Positions 59,471 to 64,000 of a stretch of DNA of 64,000 bases are shown here, piece after piece. This DNA is from Pleurostoma richardsiae (lineage: Eukaryota > Ascomycota > Sordariomycetes > Calosphaeriales > Pleurostomataceae), in contig JANBVO010000003.1 of NCBI GenBank assembly GCA_030052745.1, positions 1,736,001 to 1,800,000 of the forward strand, written 5' to 3'. Made by a program: the position numbers and the translations under genes. Below the pieces are notes generated by a model. The model saw only the letters and a program-made list of their open reading frames with translations, did not search any database and was not told where the DNA came from. How positions within the stretch are numbered: the first letter of the stretch is position 1; every line of letters begins with the position of its first letter.

Positions 59471-60836
59471 ATGGCGGCCACAGTTGCCCACTCGAACCCC
59501 GTCCCCGCGACGGTTGGCCACCCCGGCGCCAATCCCGGCCTGAACCATGCGAAGGCCGCAGGCGACCTGGTGGTGCCGGGAGCCCCCAACGATGCCTCCA
59601 AGACATCGAGAAAGCTGCAGCTGAGCGACTTCCACCGGGTGCGGACTCTGGGGACCGGTAAGGCCCGTCTTAGATGCCCAGGCGCATACCGCATCAGCAG
59701 TCCAGTTACTGACCGCTCAAACTAAAGGAACCTTCGCTCGAGTCTGTCTAGTCCGCCTGGCTGAGCCATCTAGTGAAGCAGAACGGCAGAAAGTGTTTGC
59801 GCTCAAGATATTACGAAAGACAGAGGGTTTGTTCTCCATGGCGTCACGTAGCCTACGACGACGCAAACGGTGCGCTGACTGACTCCCAACAGTGATCAAG
59901 CTCAAGCAGATCGACCATGTCCGCCACGAGCGCGCAATATTGGGCGACGTGTCGGGCCACCCCTTCATCACCAACATGCTGGCCTCGTTCTCCGATCGCG
60001 ACTCGCTCTACATCCTGCTCGACTACGTGCCGGGCGGCGAGCTCTTCAGCTACCTGCGCAAGTTTCGCCGCTTCGACGAGGAGATGGCAGTCTTCTACGC
60101 CGCCGAAATTGTCCTCGTCCTGGAGTACCTGCACGAGACGCAAGGAGGCGTCGCCTACCGCGACCTCAAGCCCGAGAACCTGCTGCTGGATGAGGACGGC
60201 CACATCAAGCTCGTGGACTTCGGGTTTGCCAAGAGGCTCGGCAGGGGTGGCGCCGGAGGGAAGCCCCAGGAGACATACACTCTCTGTGGGACGCCGGAGT
60301 ACCTCGCGCCCGAGGTGATCCACAACAAGGGGCACACGACGGCCGTAGACTGGTGGGCGCTCGGCATTTTGATCTACGAGTTCCTGGCGGGCTACCCGCC
60401 CTTTTGGGCTCAGAACCCCATGGAAATCTACAAACAGTACGATCCTACCTCCTATCTTCTTCTCTCCCTCCCCACTGCCCGGCCCTGCTGACATCCGTCT
60501 CACTACAGGATCGTCGAGAAGCCGGTCGTGTTCCCCCGCGACCCACCCATTAGCGCCGAGGCGCAGGACATCATCCTGCAGTTCTGCAACGTCGACCGGT
60601 CGCGGCGGCTGGGCAACATCAGCGGCGGCGCCGCCCGGGTGAAGCAGCACCCCTTCTTCCGCGACGTCAATTGGGACGACGTGATCGCGCGGCGGCACCG
60701 CGGGCCCATCGTCCCGCCCGTGCGGTTCCCCGGCGACGCGCAGTGCTTCGACATCTACCCCGAGGAGGACGCCACCCGCGACGTCTACACGGAGGAGATG
60801 GCGAGCAAGTACGACGAGTATTTCAAGGACTTCTGA
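59471..60836 (+). CDS. cAMP-dependent protein kinase catalytic subunit-like (divergent, PKA-C2 type)
   Basis: AGC-family Ser/Thr kinase, 385 residues from four exons: 59471-59657, 59728-59826, 59893-60436 and 60509-60836. The nucleotide loop [14 protein letters not shown] spans intron 1, and VFALKILRK has the catalytic Lys (K89). [20 protein letters not shown] and [10 protein letters not shown] give the catalytic Asp (D186) and the DFG Asp (D204). [33 protein letters not shown] and the C-terminal YFKDF (FxxF hydrophobic motif) are PKA traits. Departures from the consensus: the third Gly of the nucleotide loop is Ala, and a Gly-rich insert ([10 protein letters not shown]) lies between DFG and the phosphorylatable Thr (T223). 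The loop before YRD is also two residues longer. These favour the second, minor PKA catalytic isoform of filamentous fungi over the main one. The regulatory-subunit partner and any cAMP control are inferred from family. Confidence 0.85.
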
Positions 60837-61901
60837 GGAGGAGGTCCCGCGGGCCTTTGAGTATGATATGTGGAGTTTCGGGAGTGGGGGTGGTGTCCGT
60901 TGTACGTTATAGATTCGGAGACCGGATCGGATCGGAGTACTCCGGGGGAGTAAGTGCGTTGTGGGTGCATCCTGGAGGCGAGTTGCCTATCTGCGATCAA
61001 GCCAGGATATCGTGGGCGGCTGCAGTGCGGCGTTTATATTGAGCTGGACAATCAGGGCTTTTCGAAGGGACACAAGGTTCTTTTTTTGCTATACTTGGAT
61101 ACCAATATCTGGACAAATGGTTCCCCCCTCCACATGATGGGCTGGAGAGGACAGGGGGAGAAGAACGCTTCAGGGGGAGAGGACACCGGCCGCAGGAGGG
61201 CTGGGCTGGGTTGTTGAAATTGGGTTCATGGCCACGTCTTGTCTTGGTATCTAACATCGGAGGTGAAGGCGCGGAGCGTGGTCAGGCCTCTCTATGTATG
61301 CTCCCTAGGACGAGGCGAGGAGCGAAGAATGCATCGCTGCTATCGGCGGCATGTCCATGAAGCTACAGAGAAATATTTGTGGAGTAGTCGAAATATACTC
61401 CTTTTATCACTCGATGTGTGGATTGTTCCCCCTCTCTAATCCCGACATCAACTTAGACTATATTCACACTCTCCGGGGTCAAGTGTTGCCAGTCTTCTAT
61501 TCCCATCGTCGACAGAGCACCACAAAAATTACAGAGCACAGGACCGAACCAAGCTCGGCATGAGATCGACTTCGAAATACAGGCATTTGCCTCAATTATC
61601 GATGCAGTGAAATATATTTATGCTTTCTCCAACTGTAAACGATACACACACCCTTGTTGCCCCCTTCGACTGCTTCAGGGTATATCTAGCATCTACCACT
61701 TCCTCCCCCCTAACCCCGATCCACAGTAACAACCCACATGCTAGGAACACCCGTTCTAAAACACCCCCATGATGCTCATGTTCTAACAGCAAAAACCAAA
61801 AGCAACGAAGCAACAAGTCACAGGGGAGGGATGATAAGAGCATCACAGACAGACAGGCAGACAGACAGGCAGACAGGCAGACATCAGCCACGCAGAGGCC
61901 A
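60837..61901. other. Convergent 3' spacer
   Basis: About 1.1 kb between the kinase and 5-phosphatase stops. A tetranucleotide repeat is at its right end. The small frames (60954-61217, 61239-61439, 61592-61891) show no motif. Confidence 0.55.
61846..61883 (+). repeat. CAGA/CAGG tetranucleotide microsatellite
   Basis: A run built from CAGA and CAGG units, 38 bp long and mildly interrupted. It begins 19 bp past the stop codon of the minus-strand INP54-like gene and so is probably within its 3' UTR. Confidence 0.8.
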
Positions 61902-63761
61902 TCACCACAGCCCCTGCCACACCCACCACGCCCCGACGCCCACCACCAGCGCCGTCGCGATGAGCACCGCCCCCTCGCGCGTGCTCCAGACGAACATCGA
62001 CCACCCCACCACCACCTCCCGCCTCCTCGCCCTCGCCCGCCTCTCCCACGCGCCCACGTCCACCGGCGCCGGTGCCCGCACCCTCGGGTCCTCCAGCTCC
62101 GCCTCCGCCACCGCCGGCCCCGCCGGCCCCTCGCCCTCCGCCGCCGTCGGCAGCCGCAGCTCCTCCGGCGTCAGGAGTGGCACCGTGGCGCGCTGGAACA
62201 CCGGCCGGTGGTCGCTCGTGCGCTGCACGGGCAGCGCGTCGTACGCCAGGACCCGGACCCTGGGCTCCTCGGACCCTGCGGCGTCGCCGCCACCCTTGTC
62301 GATCTTCTTCTTCTCCCTTGCCGCGAGCCGCCGCCGCGTCCACCCGGGCACGTCGAGGTACACCACACGGTCGCACCACCCGGGCCAGCGGTGGGCGGCC
62401 CACTTGAAGGGGACCACCTCGCCCGACCTGCCCTCGGCCTCCGCGCGCCGCACCTCCGCCTCGTTCTCGGCCCCCGCGGGCGAGTCCTGCACGATCAACT
62501 TGTACGTCGGCGGGAACCGGACGTCCGCCTCCTGCATGCCGTGCAGGGTGCGCCGCGCCGCGCGCTCCTGCGCCAGCTGGTCCCTCTCCAGGAACCGCGG
62601 GTAGTAGTCCGGCGACGCCGGGTCGAGCCGCGGGAAGGGGGCGAGCGGCGGGGGCGTGGTGGTGCTGATGCGGTAGTTGAGGTCGCCGGCGAGGAAGAGG
62701 TAGGAGGTGGGCCGGAAGATGGAGATGTTCTGCAGGGCGAGGTCGTGCGCAGGAGCGAGGGAGTCCGGATCCGAGCAGCGGGAGAGGAGGGGTTGTGCGT
62801 CTTCGTCTTCAGCGCCGGCGGGGAAAAGACGCCCATCCGCCTCTTCTGGAAGATCTGCTGCGCCGAACGCCTCTACGGGCGCGTGACCGTCCTCTACGCC
62901 TGCCGCGGCTGCGGCAGGCAGGACGCTCTTCGGATTCGCAAAGGTCAGCCCACTGACGATGCTCCGCCAATTCGCATTCCGCCTACGGAGGTTCCACTCC
63001 ATTGCGGCCAGATGCGTCGCCACGAACGTGAACTCCGTACTGCGCTTCTGTGCCGGCTCTCCGCGTTCTTCATCTACGCCGCCGTCGTCCTTAGGCTCCA
63101 CGTAGGTGATCTGTAGTCCCACGGCGCCCTTGTTCCCCATGTCCGCAGCGCCAAAACCACACTCCGCCTCCTTGACGTTCTGTATCGCCTCCGGTGTCCG
63201 GGCAAAGAGCATGATTGCCGTCATGCCGACGTTCTTCGCGCGAATGAGCTGATATGGGCGGTTGAGAGGCGTTCGCGAGCCGCCGTTTCCCCCCCACGTG
63301 CTCTGCTGGTCCCCTGCTCCATTGCCACCCGGCAGCAGGGAGGACGACGCGTCCGTGGCGAATCCGTTGGTGGCAGCATCGGGCACTGAGGCGGCAACGT
63401 TCACGGCCGCGAGGTTCAGGGCCTCCTCGAAGCGCGTATAGTACGGGCTCAGGAAGTAGGAACCGATGAAGGAGTATGAGAGCGGCGCGAACTCCTGGAG
63501 GGAGCTGGGCAGCCACCATGTTAGCAGGCCGCAGCAGTGTGCAAGCGAGCGCAGAGAGCCATAAGGCAGCGCCAACAAGCAGTTTCACCGGCAAACGCGA
63601 GCTCGGCAGCCGGAGAGAACTCACAAGACGACCAAGTCCGGCAGCCCGGTGGCGTTCTGGCTCAGTGCGGCCTGCAGGTGGGACGCGAAGACGGCGACAT
63701 TGATGAGGTTCTTGGCGCAATTGAAAGTGAGAGTGAAGAGGTCCAGCGTCGAGGGCGCCAT
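61902..63761 (-). CDS. INP54: INP54-like tail-anchored inositol polyphosphate 5-phosphatase
   Basis: Phosphoinositide 5-phosphatase, 579 residues. Yeast Inp54 hydrolyses PI(4,5)P2 and is tail-anchored in the ER. Exon 1 is 63761-63625 and exon 2 is 63504-61902; the intron 63505-63624 is GTGAGT...CCAG. The join gives PDLVVFSLQEFAPLSYSFIG, the first conserved motif. Others in order: CGFGAADMGNKGAVGLQI, FVATHLAAMEWNLRRRN, LFLAGDLNYRIS, FPPTYKLIV, WCDRVVYLD and TSDHRPVF. The catalytic Asp and His are present. The C-terminus ends in one hydrophobic segment (VLIATALVVGVGAWWVW) after a basic region (ERRARARRREV), as in a tail anchor. The linkers around residues 240-290 are longer than in yeast. Together with EFR3 this is the second PI(4)P/PI(4,5)P2 gene in the window, but the two are 44 kb apart. 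Confidence 0.9.
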
Positions 63762-64000
63762 GTCTGCTGCTGGGGGGCGGGCTGCGTCCTCCTGCTCCAT
63801 CTTCGAGAAAAGAGAGTCGGTGTTAGAGAAAGGGCCTTAGGTACAGCTCCGAGGGCGATCGTTGGTTGGATGACTCGGCCCCGACAGCCCGTTCTTCCGG
63901 CGGTGACGTCGCAACACAACCGCTAGCGATTGGCCTATGGAGATGAGAGACGCTGGGCTCGAGCTACAAGAAGGCGTCGCCGACTAGATGCTATGGGGAA
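63762..64000. other. Promoter region of the INP54-like gene, right edge
   Basis: 239 bp upstream of the INP54-like ATG up to the window end. No feature recognised. Confidence 0.5.

Noticed and set aside
58941-59543. 200-codon plus-strand frame upstream of the kinase
   Set aside because: Overlaps the kinase start in another frame and is Pro/Ser/Leu low complexity; better seen as leader sequence.
1-64000. tRNA, rRNA, CRISPR or intact transposon
   Set aside because: Read by eye in the gene-free intervals: no tRNA-like B-box with matching acceptor arms, no rRNA, no regular spacer array, no transposase or reverse transcriptase motif. A tRNAscan or Dfam run could still find a missed one.

Overview
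This window is nuclear DNA of a filamentous ascomycete (Pezizomycotina, most likely Sordariomycetes). Protein-coding genes are split by short GT-AG introns (mostly 50-120 bp), coding sequence is GC-rich, genes sit on both strands with no operons, and the gene set is fungal (Pal1, ISY1, EFR3, WSC-domain wall protein, Mdr1/Gyp2-type TBC protein). I rebuilt 19 genes by joining open frames through splice sites. In each model phase is kept across every intron and family motifs are restored across the joins. No rRNA, tRNA, CRISPR array or intact transposon was recognised.

Layout. 1-6 kb: 3' part of WBP1 (oligosaccharyltransferase), ISY1 (splicing) and a secreted 5'-nucleotidase-like phosphoesterase. 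7-11.3 kb: a secreted aspartic protease and, convergent to it, a secreted FAD-linked oxidase. 11.3-14.4 kb: no genes. 14.4-20.3 kb: EFR3 and ATP12. 20.9-23.6 kb: a seven-exon AlkB-like 2-oxoglutarate/Fe(II) oxygenase with two cysteine clusters. 23.6-26.5 kb: no genes. 26.5-33.1 kb: a 4-coumarate-CoA-ligase-like enzyme with a peroxisomal C-terminus, a secreted alpha/beta-hydrolase-like protein and glutamate decarboxylase. 34-38.6 kb: a RecA/Rad51-like protein with a degenerate P-loop, and Pal1. 38.6-41.5 kb: no genes. 41.5-46.3 kb: a short-chain dehydrogenase behind a cluster of GATA sites, and a secreted VAO-type FAD oxidase. 46.7-52.6 kb: a very large WSC/serine-rich/collagen-like wall protein. 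53.6-63.8 kb: a GRAM-TBC-EF-hand Rab GAP, a divergent PKA catalytic subunit and a tail-anchored INP54-like inositol 5-phosphatase.

The genes do not form one pathway. Some share themes: phosphoinositide control at membranes (EFR3, INP54-like), secretion and cell surface (WBP1, Pal1, TBC protein, WSC protein), and several secreted enzymes. The most unusual items are the AlkB-like multidomain protein, the P-loop-less Rad51-like protein, the mosaic WSC protein and the PKA-like kinase with an altered glycine loop and a lengthened activation segment. All assignments come from reading motifs by eye; no database search was run.
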